From the NCBI RefSeq assembly GCF_020379485.1, contig NC_063446.1:15746471-15810470 (forward strand): a stretch of 64,000 bases of DNA. Direction: 5' to 3'. A program made the translations under genes and the position numbers. Below are positions 42,438 through 53,905 of this stretch, piece after piece (position 1 is the stretch's first letter; the number at the start of each line of letters is the position of its first letter). Under the pieces are notes generated by a model that saw only the letters and a program-made list of their open reading frames with translations, was not told where the DNA came from and made no database searches. This stretch comes from Brassica napus. Lineage: Eukaryota > Streptophyta > Magnoliopsida > Brassicales > Brassicaceae.

Positions 42438-43771
42438 ATGCAGAGATTGAGATCTTCTCGGTCACTGGTTAAGCCTCTGTTGGAGAGCAGGAGGCTTGGA
42501 GGAGGGTATTGCACGAGCTCCTCCTCCGAAAAGATCGTAGCTTCGGTGCTTTTCGAGAGATTACGCGTTGTGATTCCCAAACCAGATCCTGCTGTCTACG
42601 CCTTTCAGGAGTTCAAGTAATTCCACACTCTCCTTTTATGTTCATCTTATTACAGCTCAATTTCGATATTTATGTGTTTCTTTTTGTTTTTATTAAATTT
42701 ATTTCTGTTGCAGATTCAATTGGCAACAGCAGTTTCGCCGTAGATACCCAGATGAGTTCTTGGACATTGCTAAGAACAGGTTTAACCTACATTCCTTCCT
42801 TTTACATGTGTCTGAATGCATACATCTCTAGTCAACGTTTTTATGTCATCTCTATTAGATTCTTTCATAAATTTCCAAACTTTGATAACAATGGCAAAGA
42901 ACTGTAGATAGGCGTTTTTATCTTGTAGCTTCTATCAGAACTGTTTCTGTTTATTACATAGTGAAGGGTTATGATCATCTCTGGTTCTGTTGAGAGTTGT
43001 TGCTCAAAGTGTAATGAAAAATTTCAATTCATCTTTGAATAACACAGAGCCAAAGGTGAATATCAAATGGACTATGTACCTGCTCCCAGAATCACTGAGG
43101 CTGACAAGAATAACGATAGGAAGTAAGTTTCACCTTTAATTAAAGACATATGTACTTGTTTCTTCTCTTTCGCTTACTGGCTTGCAATTGTTACTAGGTC
43201 ATTATACAGAGCTCTTGACAAAAAGTTGTATCTTCTCATCTTCGGAAAGCCATTTGGAGCTACTAGTGACAAACCTGTCTGGCATTTCCCTGAGAAAGTG
43301 TATGATTCTGAGCCAACTCTTCGCAAGGTGATGATGATGGATTATCTCCCTCTGTTATCAATCCATAACACCATCAGTTTCGTTCTTATGTGTAATTCGG
43401 TATTTGCAGTGTGCTGAATCTGCTTTGAAGTCAGTCTTGGGAGATCTGACTCACACATACTTTGTTGGAAATGCTCCAATGGCTCACATGGCTATTCAAC
43501 CTACTGAAGAAACACCTGATTTGCCGTCTTACAAGGTAAACAACAAAGATCCTCTGAGATAAAGAAAGAAGCAATCGGTTACTTAATTTGACTGATTCTT
43601 TTGAATCATCTTCTTCTTCTTGTGTAGAGGTTCTTCTTCAAATGCAGTGTAGTAGCAGCGTCCAAGTACAACATACGTAACTGCGAGGATTTTGTGTGGG
43701 TTACCAAAGATGAGCTTTTGGAGTTCTTCCCTGAGCAAGCTGAGTTCTTCAACAAGATGATCATTAGCTGA
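42438..43771 (+). CDS. Mitochondrial large-subunit ribosomal protein mL46
   Basis: Six exons (42438-42616, 42714-42779, 43048-43122, 43198-43327, 43410-43535, 43628-43771) join in frame to 239 residues. The N-terminus MQRLRSSRSLVKPLLESRRL is rich in Arg/Ser with no acidic residue for the first 15, as in mitochondrial targeting peptides. The body has FNWQQQFRRRYPDEFLDIAK, YLLIFGKPFGATSDKPVWHF, FVGNAPMAHMAI and FVWVTKDELLEFFPEQAEFF, a Nudix-like fold seen in mL46 (MRPL46). The closest Arabidopsis gene I recall is AT1G14620, which is not on chromosome 2, so this gene may have moved into the block. No break is seen. Confidence 0.88.
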
Positions 43772-44866
43772 GACTAGTCACTCACTCACCACCACCAAAA
43801 TAAAACTCCTTTTTTATTTTCTCTTTTCCTTCTAGATAGTTCTCCTGAGGAAGATAGAAAACTTTTTAAGACATTAATATGGTGAGTGAAGGTCTTTGTA
43901 ATAATTAGACCAAACGATGTCTCTTGTTTTTGTAGTCACGCACATGTGGTGTGTGAGCCTGTGAGGTCACAAAGGGTTTTTTTTTTATGTTGACTTTTGG
44001 CAGTTGATTGGAACTCAGGAAGTACGTAGTTGAATGTAGTTGGCTTCTCAACATATTTATACTTAAAATTCATCTCGGATACACATCACACTAGGCAACC
44101 TCTCTCATGAATCTTGTCACGTTTATTGATTCGGCAAGTGTTCTTCTCAATTCCGTCAAGATTCCCAAACGGAACTACTATAGATGCGACACAATACATG
44201 CTTAACGTGAAAAAAATAAGTTCATAGGCTGGAGAAGAAAAGGAGCATTGTGGAGCTTATGCAAACCCTGAACACCAAATGCAGTTCCTCTCTCTATCTT
44301 TACATAATAATATATCGTGCGTACAATATATCGAATAGCATCCTACTAATCATTCATACTCGTCAATGTCTCAAATTCAATTTGATTGTAAAATAAGTTT
44401 AATCGATATAACCAACAAAAAAAAATCAATTGTAATCTGAATCACAAAATGAAATGGTTATAAACGCAACATTGTCTGTGACCGAATAAAACCGCATTTG
44501 GTTTCGGTTGAATATTAGTTCGTTTGATTGAACTTACTTGTTTTCCTTCAGACAGCATCTCTCTCATTTGCATGCAACGTTACCACTTACTAGTCAAAAG
44601 CCATGTAATTTTTTTTTCCTTCACATTTATAAAATATGGTTTATGGAGTATATAATCTAATGGCCCATAGTGAGTGATGATCTTTGTTTTGTAACCTCCT
44701 TAAAATAGCCACGATAAAAAAAAAGAGACGAAAAAGTCTTGATGTAGTGTAAGCCACAAACTACTACTTAACCAACAATATGGATTAGCAAGAGAAAAAA
44801 AATATAAGAGAGATCTGATCATTTCAAAATAACAAATCGGAACATCAAAAAACAGAAGAAGAGAGA
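43772..44866. other. Intergenic spacer
   Basis: 3' UTR of the mL46 gene, then AT-rich DNA and the LEA gene promoter side. No gene is seen. Confidence 0.6.
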
Positions 44867-45747
44867 ATGGCATCAACGGAGCAAAAGGAGGTAGAAGAAA
44901 TGGGTCGATGATTTCAGGTTGTTGGACAAAGCCAAAGGTTTCTTTGCAGAGAAGCTAGCGAATGTTCCGACGCCTGAAGCCGCCGTGGACAACGTCGATT
45001 TCAAAGGCGTGACACGTCAAGGTGTAGACTATCACGCCAAGGTCTCCGTCAAGAATCCTTACTCTCAGACGATCCCTATTTGCCAGATCTCTTACGTCCT
45101 CAAGAGCGCCACAAGGTATTCCTCTTCTGACCTTTTTCTCTCTCTTTTTTTTGTTACAATCATTTATGAACCGTTTGATATCATGATCTAGCGTAATACG
45201 TACCAATTCATATATATAATAGTTTAGTTATCCAAGTGCATGTGCATCTATTCATTGATGATATCAAACATATATGGATATTGAATTGAGTCCATAACGT
45301 TTATACCTTAGTATCTTACACATGTAAACATAATACTAATATACCGCATGTTCTCGAAAATATCGTCTCAAGTTTGTATATTACATAATAAATAGCTTAG
45401 ATTGTAACATGAACATACCAGTAATTTGTTGTGGGACGTTACGCACGCGTCATGTGTAGGTTCATCATGCTAATTAATAATTTTTGTGGTTGGGTAGGAC
45501 GATAGCGTCGGGTACAATACCGGACCCGGGTTCGTTGGTTGGGAACAAGACAACGGTTTTGGACGTACCGGTTAAGGTGGCCTACAGCATAGCGGTTAGT
45601 CTGATGAAGGACATTGGCTCGGACTGGGACATTGACTATCAACTTGACATTGGACTAACCTTCGATATTCCTGTTGTTGGTGACATTACCATTCCTGTCT
45701 CTACTCAGGGTGAGATCAAGCTCCCTTCCCTTCGCGACTTCTTTTAA
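44867..45747 (+). CDS. LEA_2-type late embryogenesis abundant protein (LEA14-like)
   Basis: Two exons, 44867-45115 and 45498-45747. The body reads LLDKAKGFFAEKLANVPTPE, VDYHAKVSVKNPYSQTIPIC, then TIASGTIPDPGSLVGNKTTV, DWDIDYQLDIGLTFDIPVVG and ends GEIKLPSLRDFF, the WHy/LEA14 domain of about 165 residues (AT2G46140-type). These are small soluble proteins linked to dehydration stress. Near the start the frame from the only good ATG (44867, MASTEQKEVEEMG) runs into TGA at 44909-44911. Two bases seem to be missing between there and LLDKAKG, one after ATGGG and one in GGTTGTTG, where the expected reading is SMISGLLDK. Both are in short homopolymers, so sequence error is the simplest reading. Confidence 0.87.
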
Positions 45748-47020
45748 TTTAAACTATGGTCAGTCGTGATTATAATCTAATTTTCAATAAAATACGATCC
45801 ACAACACATAGGCGATCATATCGGTGATTATCAGTTCTGCATTTCTTTTTAATTATTTTTGTTGATTTTGTTATTGGATTATTAAGGATATTTGTTGACT
45901 ATGTATGTTTGCATGGTAATTAGTCCCATGCATAGAATAAAACTACAAATGCAGTTATACCTTAATACCTGACTTTGAAGATCGAGATCAGTTCGAATAT
46001 CGACAATTGAAAAACAAAATTACTAAGGATTACTGTTAAATGTAAACTTTGGTTGATGGTCTATGATTATATTAAAGAAAAAGATACTAAACGTAATAAT
46101 TCTGGTTATAGAGAAAATATACTGCTTGGGCAGATAAAACTAAACCATTTCTTGAGCTTCATTTAAAAAATTCGAAGTTAGATTAATCGCTGATACTATT
46201 CCTTTTAGGAATTAATTGAGTTTGGACCTATATACCGTTTTTTTTTGGGGTGCAAATACTTTTTTCTTTAAAGAAAAGAAGAGCAAATGACAAAGGAGAA
46301 CAGTGTATGAACCAAGTGGTGATAGCTTAAAGCATGTTTATTTAGCTTAAGTAGGTTGTTTAGGATATTTTGTAATTAAAAGAAGGGAAATTGCACCCTA
46401 TATACATGAAAAAAAACAAATACACTAACTAACCAAAATCCCCTCCAAAAACAAATACACTAACTAAAAAATCCCCCCCTCTCTCCTACTTTCTCTTCCT
46501 ATCTCTCTTTACTCTCTCTCCAAATCTAATTTTTCATTTCTTTTTTGTTATTTGGTAAATAAGCCCTTAAAAGAAAAGAAAAAAAGAAAAAAAAGAAGGG
46601 GTGTTGCTTAATTAAGCATTAGAAGGATTGTTACTTCTTTCTTTGCTTTTTTTTTTTTTTTTTTCTATCTCTCTCTCTCTTTCTCTTTTTGTTCTCTCTG
46701 GCTCACTTAATTTTCTCTTCATTATGGTCTACTTGAGAGATCCTTAAAAGGTTTTAGCAATAATCATGTTTTAATGACAATTTTTTGGGGTTTGGTTGTA
46801 CCCACATCAGTTTTGGTTTTGATTTTCATGAGAACTAAATTATCATCACTTAATCAGTCTAGACTTGGGTTTCGGTCTAAGTGATTTACATGGTGGATCG
46901 TAACAGATGATCGATTCACCCCTGACATTAGTCGGAATGTATCGAAATGCCGGCTTATCAAACATTTTGGTCATTGGTAGTTAAGTTGAAGTGAGGGCTG
47001 ATCATACCAAACCATATTAG
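45748..47020. other. Intergenic spacer with pyrimidine-rich tracts
   Basis: AT-rich DNA with long C/T-rich tracts at 46470-46520 and 46620-46700. No supported gene. Confidence 0.6.
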
Positions 47021-47033
47021 TTATTCATTTGTA

Positions 47034-47668
47034 GGCCTGGGCATTTTACCCGGATCCTAAGACCTGACCTGAAACCGATCCGAAAAAACCCGGTTCGGGT
47101 AGGAACCGACCCGATCAAATTACCCTATCGGGTCTTGTTGCAGAGGACCCGCATGACTTGGACCCGACCCGACCCGACCGACCCAAATCCGAAACCTGAT
47201 GGGTACCCGAATTAATAATGTAAATTAAATAAAATACATCAAGGGAGAATCGAAGACGGGTTATTTGTCTAGAGAACATGGGAGTCAACCACTAGGAGAC
47301 AACAAATTGTTGTTGTATTTCACATAGTTTAGTATATATACACATTTTAATATAATAAAAACACACATTTTGAATAAAATTATGAATATTTTCGGATATA
47401 TAAATTTTTCAGATAATTTTTTTGTATTTTTAGGTTTTTTTAGATCGAACCCGACCCGAAACCGAACCGAATCCGAACCGATAAATTCTAATTACCCGAA
47501 TGGATCTAACTATCTAAGACCCGACCGACCTAGACCCGGCACGACCCGAACAGATCCGGAACCGAAAATTTGAAATTACCCTATCGGATCCTAAACTCTT
47601 AGACCCGAAAGATCCGGACCTGAAAGGATCCGATCCAAATCCGATCCGACGACCTGAAATGCCCATGC
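47034..47668. mobile_element. MITE-like element packed with CCCGA/ACCG repeats (635 bp)
   Basis: Flanked by TTATTCATTTGTA on both sides (47021-47033 and 47669-47681), an unusually long 13-bp direct duplication. The termini GGCCTGGGCATTT and AAATGCCCATGC are inverted repeats. The two outer parts are dense in CCCGAC/CCGAAC words (47040-47215, 47445-47660) around an AT-rich centre. The outer parts are partly complementary in pattern, suggesting a foldback structure. The family is not identified. Confidence 0.7.
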
Positions 47669-47766
47669 TTATTCATTTGTACAAATACGGGCTTTAAAAA
47701 TAAAAGTCAAGACCATAACTATAAGCCCAATCCAAATACGTAGCATCAGCCCTAATACACACACTC

Positions 47767-47899
47767 TATATAAACTCATTTAAAGATTCATTAACTTCCA
47801 CAGCTCTTAGGGTGGTTTATCGCTCTTCTTCCCCGCCGTTTCTGTTTAGTTTTTGTTAATTATTTGAATTAGATCTCTTCTCTCTTTACTTTGGCTATG
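47767..47899 (+). promoter_or_regulatory. Orphan promoter and leader-like sequence
   Basis: TATATAA (47767-47773) is followed by a leader with CTTAGGGT and CTTCTTCC motifs. An ATG at 47897 then sits directly against a good splice donor (GTATGAAT). This is how many plant ribosomal-protein genes begin, with the start codon alone in exon 1. I could not find a coding exon downstream (47900-48700), so the gene may be lost or unrecognised. Confidence 0.3.
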
Positions 47900-49431
47900 G
47901 TATGAATTATCTATCTGTGTCTAGGGATGCAATGAAGAGTTAATATCGGAAAGGTTTAAATAGATCGTGTGGGGCGAGTCTCGTTCGCGCGAGATGAAAT
48001 CCGATTTATATTATGGTTCGTATTCGCTGAGCATTTCGAATTTTTAGTTATTATAACGAGGGACCTATGGGTGAAACGCTTTAATCAATGCGTATTCAAG
48101 CCAAGTTTACCTTCGTATATTCATTATCGGAGATTTGCCGGAATCTGTGATTTCAATTCCTGATTTTAATTATGTTTCCGATTAAATTTTTGGATAATGT
48201 TTTTCTACTGATTGAGTGAAAGCGAAGGACCCAGCAGGGAAGCGAGTATACTCATGAAATGAGGCTTCTCTAACAATTTTATTTAACCTTCGTATATTTA
48301 GTCTCCAAGTGATAATTGATGATCTGTTATCGGATTGTCGCGAGTTCTTGGTGTATATATGAATTTTTGAGTTTTTTTGTTAATTAGAGAAAAAGCAGGG
48401 ATTGTGTGTATCGGCTTAGTGCTAACAATGCGCTTTGTACGAAAGATTTCCCAATGCAAAATCAATTAGGGGCAGATGGGCAGTTGTGATTCATTTTCTC
48501 CATTGAATAGCTCAACAATCATCTTCCCTACATTTTGTTCTCTTGATACCTTTTTTTTTCATTATGTTGGTCACAAGTCTTGCCTACATATATGTGTTGT
48601 TTCACTAAATTGGTCACGCTATCTGTACCTCAACAATGGACTACTGTTAACATATCTGTAGATTTCAACAGAAACTTGGCCTACCTGGTAGAAAGTTGAG
48701 AACATGTAAAGGAGAAGCAATTAATGTTAGCCCAAAATCCACCAATACTGAACAAAGAAGTACGGACATTTGCAATGGAGTATAAATATAGTTAATATGT
48801 ATATTTGTGTAAAGAGGGATGAGCTGCAAGAATCCAATTTGAATTGACGAAACATATTGATTATAAAAAAGTTGATTATACAAATCGATGGTGTAAGGTG
48901 AACCAATCTATGACCCACTAGGCTTCGGGGCTAAAGCTGTACCAAGTGTCCATGAATCCGGATGTGTATAAATAAAAGGAAGACACTTTCGTACGAGATG
49001 ACCAACATTAAAATCTTGTCTAAATATCGAGGAAAAACAAACAACTCCAAACTTAGCCTTGTCTATCTAGGGCTCGGATTTGATTCCATTTATCGATAAA
49101 CATGAATCCCTAACCATAAACGGACCGGCATATGATTTTCAATTATCAGATATAATGTCGACCGGTCTTTATCGTTGAAGATAGATTACAAGTCTGATTA
49201 ATCGTAGTCATCCATAGATAAAGGAGCTTTATAAATAAAAAGCAGCTTTATCCTTTAAAAGAATTTTTCTGTGACGAGGACCTATATCTATCCTCGCGTC
49301 GCGACTTGTCGTCTTCGTCTCAAATCTCAATCCTCTTCGAAGCACACAACATCATATTCCTCCTCGCATCCCTCTCCTTCGCTCCGAGATATTCTGACTT
49401 CTGAAAACATCGCCGCGCCGTCTCCAATTCG
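47900..49431. other. Spacer and NTF2-like gene promoter side
   Basis: No supported coding sequence. 48230-48260 could encode a short AKDPAGKR-like stretch, but without continuation. 49264-49431 is a CT-rich leader of the next gene. Confidence 0.5.
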
Positions 49432-50424
49432 ATGGCGTTCCTTGTCCGATCGCCGGATATACCCACACGAATCTTCTCCGATTCGAATTCGAGTGCAAGT
49501 CACGCGTTTACGAGGAGGAGAGGTACGGTTTCCGCGAGAGTTTCGTCTAGTTTCATGATTCAGAAATCCAGATTATACGCCAAATTCTCAGCTCCGGCGA
49601 AAGAAGACTGCAAGATTAGCAGACATGATGAGGAGAATAAAGAGAGCTACTACGTGAATAAGGGTCACGCCGTTCAGTGCCTCAGAGAGGAGCCTTCCTT
49701 CCTTGTTCCTCAAAGATCCCAGCTTCCACATTTACAGGTTCCCCATTTCACTTTCTCTTTCTTCCTTTCAGACAAACTCTTCTTGATCGATCTCACTGCT
49801 TCACGGTCGTGTTTTGTATCCTAATTGGTCTCTTAATTAGCTTTATACTTAATCAGTCCACTACTGGTATGTTCTTGATAAGAGGTCTGTCAATAGTTCT
49901 TGATCAATCTGTCTGCTTCCTGGTCGTGTCTGTATCCTAGTTGTTCTCCTCTTTAGGGTACTCATTGGTCTGTCCTTAGTTCTTGATTCTAGCTCTATTC
50001 TTGTCACAGGGATGATATTGTGTTTCGAGATCCTATGAACACCTTCATGGGGATTGATAACTACAAATCCATGTTCTGGTGGTTGCGTTTCCTTGGAAGG
50101 ATCTTCTTCAAAGCACTCTGCGTCGACATTGTTAGTATTTGGCAACCCACAGATAACACTCTCATGATTCGATGGACTGTTCACGGGGTTCCTCGTGGTC
50201 CCTGGGAGACTCGTGGTCGTTTTGATGGCACTTCCGAGTATAAGTTCGATAAGGATGGGAAGATTTATGTTCACAAAGTCGATAACATCGCTATTAACTC
50301 GCCTCCAAAGTTTCAAATGCTCAGTGTTCAAGACCTTGTTGAAGCCATTACCTGCCCTTCCCACACCAAGCCGACGTATTTTGAGTTTAAAGACTCGTCA
50401 TCATCATCTTCGGAAACATACTAG
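49432..50424 (+). CDS. NTF2-like (SnoaL-fold) family protein, probably plastid-targeted
   Basis: Two exons, 49432-49737 and 50011-50424. The N-terminus MAFLVRSPDIPTRIFSDSNS is Ser/Arg-rich, fitting a chloroplast transit peptide. The domain follows with YYVNKGHAVQCLREE, DDIVFRDPMNTFMGIDNYKS, TLMIRWTVHGVPRGPWETRG, YKFDKDGKIYVHKVDNIAIN and PPKFQMLSVQDLVEAI, matching the AT2G46100-type NTF2-like protein (biochemical role unknown). A frame break lies near 49689-49692, after CLREE: reading resumes one frame away as LPSLFLKDPSFHIY, which then joins exon 2 (R-DDIVFRD) correctly. One extra base explains it. The expected product is about 239 residues. Confidence 0.85.
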
Positions 50425-50816
50425 TGTGCATAGTCTTTTTGTGTGGTTATAGATATAGAGTAATGAGAAGCTATGGACTATAGTTTGGTGTGTAATAATA
50501 TATAGATGAAGAAGAATGAAATAAAACAAACAAAAGCGTTTTGTGTGTGTATAATCAAGACAAGCTTGTGTATTTTTACATGTTCGATAAGTAATTTGTA
50601 GGTTGGCAGGTCCATTTGGTTAGCTAATCTACACGTGTGAATCGCAGGGATTAACTAGATCCACATCCGGTTTAAGTTGTGGTTAATTAAAATTTTAAAA
50701 TCGTGCATGGAATCTCACCGTAAATATTTAATGTGCTATATGATATCAACTACCACATTAAAAACATATACCAGACGTGTGAACATTTCTGTTACATATA
50801 TACTACAATAGTACTA
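50425..50816. other. 3' flank of the NTF2-like gene
   Basis: 3' UTR followed by AT-rich DNA up to the Helitron. No gene. Confidence 0.5.
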
Positions 50817-52208
50817 CTAGGTAATAACCCGCGCCTTGCGCGGGATGTGATTATTAGTTTCGTTATTTTTAATAAAAAGACAATAAATCTGTTTAATCTG
50901 GATATTGGTTAGGTTTTTACGTTTTTTTTGTTTTTAATCTTCTAAAATATAACTATTATTTTAAATTAATATTTATTTTAGTTTATTCGGTTAAAACATT
51001 TGATTTTTTGGTTTTTTCGGATAAAAACCTAAAATTAATATTATATGTTTATTTTCATATTATGAAGTTTAGATAGTTGTCATGTCGAACCAATAGTTTC
51101 ATATTATAGTTTTTAAACAGATAATAGTTTAAGAAAAAGAAAAGAAATTATTAAGACAAATCATTTCACTACAATTTGGTCGGTAGTGAAAGAAACATTA
51201 AGAAAAAATATTTCAACTTTCAAAAAATTAGATACTTCAGCTGTGTGAATACTTAGTTATAAGATGCTCACATCAAGGTGCACATGTATGTTTATGTAAG
51301 AAGTATATAAAAATAGTTAAAAATATATAAAGATATTGTTAATTAATATTAATGACATTTTTGTTTAGAATAATACATGAAAGATAAAATTAAAATTTAT
51401 TTAAAATAAAAAAGACCTTGACATTAGTCATTTTTTCATTAAAAGAAAATAAAATTATATTCGTAAATAGGGGTGGACACATATCAAGTATCTGGATATT
51501 TGGAAGCATTCTTGTCAATTCGATCTTTAGCCACCTAGATATTCGGTGACTCCGATATCCGAAATGTTTTAGAATTTTAAAGAATATCCGATTTGATTCG
51601 TAAATAAAATAAAATTTTAAAAATAATTTAATAATAACATTTTATTACAAAAATAAAACATTATATAACCTTTTAATTTTAGTACCTAATATAATAAATT
51701 TATATTGTAAAACTGATATAAAGTATAATATATATAATTCTTTTCATATATGTATATATATGCATATAACATATCGAATTAGATATATGTTCCTAAAAAT
51801 TGGTATTAGTGATTTGCTTCTTTTTTGATATTGTATTTTAGTATTTGATTTGTTTCGTAAAGTTTCAAATATCAAGATTTTTTGGTTCAAATCAAAACGG
51901 ATAACAAATCGAATCAAAATTTATGAATACTTTGCTCAATTTTATCTGTAAACAATAAAAATAATATATATATAGTTTGGCTTTTGATTCGTTATCTATT
52001 TTTATTCGAACCGAAAAATCCAGAGTTTTATTGGAACTATGTATGTGAGTTTTATATTAAAAAATCACAAAGTACATAGTGTGAACACATTTATGACTAT
52101 AGTGTGAACGCGTTAGCATATTTATTATCAAATCATTGTGAGGCTGCCACGTGTCTATTATAATGTGAATGCATTTATTACAATGCTTCTCTTTTAATAT
52201 ATAAGGGA
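50817..52208 (-). mobile_element. Non-autonomous Helitron (1392 bp)
   Basis: Read on the minus strand it starts TCCCTTATATATTAAAAGAG (52208 downward) and ends with a GC hairpin CCCGCGCAAGGCGCGGG, then TTATTAC and CTAG (50817). The bordering bases are A (52209) and T (50816), as for Helitron insertion between A and T with no target duplication. No Rep/helicase coding is present, so it depends on other elements. The interior is AT-rich. Confidence 0.82.
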
Positions 52209-52372
52209 TATTTATAGAATTACAGATCGATTTTTTTAATGTATAGTAGACAAAAATATTAATTTAATTTACTATTAGTTCATTAATCTGAAAATTTTAT
52301 TTAAATAAAAGACAGTGCGTCTTTCCCGAAGTCGTTTTCTAATATTCGTTTGTACTCACTCAGAGAGGAAAA

Positions 52373-52454
52373 ATGCCATTTGGAATCACTTCTACTTCAC
52401 TCACCTTATGTCTTCTTCTCTCTCTCTTTCTTTCTCAAGTTAGCTTAGCAGTCA
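52373..52454 (+). CDS. 5' end of a gene for a secreted protein, cut by the assembly gap
   Basis: From the ATG the frame reads MPFGITSTSLTLCLLLSLFL followed by SQVSLAV and then the N gap. It is a textbook signal peptide with a hydrophobic core and a cleavage site after SLA. The rest is missing, so the family cannot be named. What follows the gap is antisense DUF295 sequence, so the gene may not continue. Confidence 0.45.
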
Positions 52455-52554
52455 NNNNNNNNNNNNNNNNNNNNNNNNNNNNNNNNNNNNNNNNNNNNNN
52501 NNNNNNNNNNNNNNNNNNNNNNNNNNNNNNNNNNNNNNNNNNNNNNNNNNNNNN
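52455..52554. other. Assembly gap (100 N)
   Basis: Exactly 100 N, the usual placeholder for a gap of unknown size. It interrupts both the signal-peptide gene on the left and the DUF295 gene on the right. Confidence 0.99.
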
Positions 52555-53563
52555 TAGTAGAATCTCGTACCACTTACCCGGAATCGTTGTCTTGATGAAT
52601 GATTCCACAAGGTCGTGTGCTCTTATGACAAGTAATCTAAAAGCTGCAACTCCCGTGCGGATTAGAGAAACTTGAGGAAGGTGTGGACAGCGCACATGGA
52701 ACTCAGGGTCGTGGGATTCATGGAACCAGTCCCTAAGACCACAAGTGTGTTGGCCACCTCAGGAACTCCTTGGCCTGACCATCCCAAGACCCTTTGACCT
52801 CTCTCTGGAATTTTGCAATCAAATGGATGGTTCAAAATGATCGATACATTATGAGGCAAAGTGAGATGGACCGCCTTAGTGTCACTCGGCTTATATATAC
52901 TCACCGGACGTCCCGTAAACTTGACAGCGACAAGGTAGTCTTCTTCCCTTGAGGAGAAGAGGACATTGCCACGCCACTTACCAAGTCAGATTGACAACTA
53001 ATTAGATCAGGCCTAGGAAGCAGACGGATGAACTTTGGTTTTGATTTAAAGCTCAAGGGTTGCAAAAATCACTGTTAGTATGGAACGTTGGCCCCATAGA
53101 AAAAACTCCCCATCCATGGGAACTTCCCACCAGAGAAAGACCCAACCAACTCTTGGGGAAATGGCTTATCACCGACGATGATATGTTCATCTTTGGCCGG
53201 ATCAAACGTGTGGAGCTGTGTCATTACACCTGGGGATCTTCATCACCTTTTCCACCACAACAGGTGACACGATACAACAAGTAAGGTTTGGCGGAGGAGG
53301 AGGAGAACGTCCGAAGGGTTGGCATCTCTGTGGGAAGCGTGCTAAAGTAAACATAAGAAGAAGAAAAAGTACAAAAACTAGAGAAAGAGATTGAAGAGAA
53401 GAAAACTAACCAGGGCAAGTTTGCGGAGAGAGGGCTTGGAAGAGAGGCTGAGAAGCAGAGGACGAAGAATAGCTTGGCCTGCTCTCAAAAGGGTTCTGAG
53501 TGAGCTAGTCTCTTCTTTAGTCTGATCTAAGAACACACAAAGTACTTGTTTGGTTGGCCACAA
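52555..53563 (-). pseudogene. DUF295/KIB1-4 beta-propeller gene A, incomplete and broken
   Basis: On the minus strand, a first part ILRPLLLSLSSKPSLRKLAL (about 53410-53490) is followed by an intron and STLPTEMPTLRTFSSSSAKP. Blocks typical of the family come next: FDPAKDEHIIVGDKPFPQEL (about 53135-53205), FIRLLPRPDL and AVKFTGRPVSIYKPSDTKAV (about 52860-52950). The blocks lie in different frames and in-frame stops occur (for example after YGANVPY), and the 3' end runs into the N gap. The family is a large Brassicaceae group, some with an F-box, others predicted to go to organelles. The Arg/Ser-rich start fits the organellar type. Confidence 0.65.
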
Positions 53564-53905
53564 GTAAAAAGGTTTTTATGTCTCTTTCTTTTCTCTGCTT
53601 TTCCTTTTTTTTTTTTTTTTAATTTTTTTCTCTTATTATATAATCTTTTGGACCAGAAAAAAGAAAAATCTGTGATCAAATTTGTACACAAAGATTCTTA
53701 CATTTTTTTCTTTTCTTTCTCACCACGCCTATCAATTATTATCATATTGAATACCCCACATTTACTACTTCAACCACATCAATGTTTTAGATTTATAATT
53801 TTTTATTAAAGAAAAATGAAGATAGAACTAGTACAAGTGAAAACCAAATATATATAGAGTTCAACACAAATTAGAGACATAATAATCTTGGGGATAACTA
53901 GTAAC
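53564..53905. promoter_or_regulatory. 5' flank of DUF295 gene A, a repeated module
   Basis: Contains AAATCTGTGATCAAATTTGT and, ~60 bases on, ATTATTATCATATTGAATAC and CATCAATGTTTTAGATTTAT. Similar modules occur at 55375-55525, 55855-55995, 755-905 and 58780-58925, all in the same orientation. Confidence 0.6.

Noticed and set aside
52373..52675. Open frames that cross the N gap on both strands
   Set aside because: The gap codons are unknown and the gap size is arbitrary, so the joined frames mean nothing.
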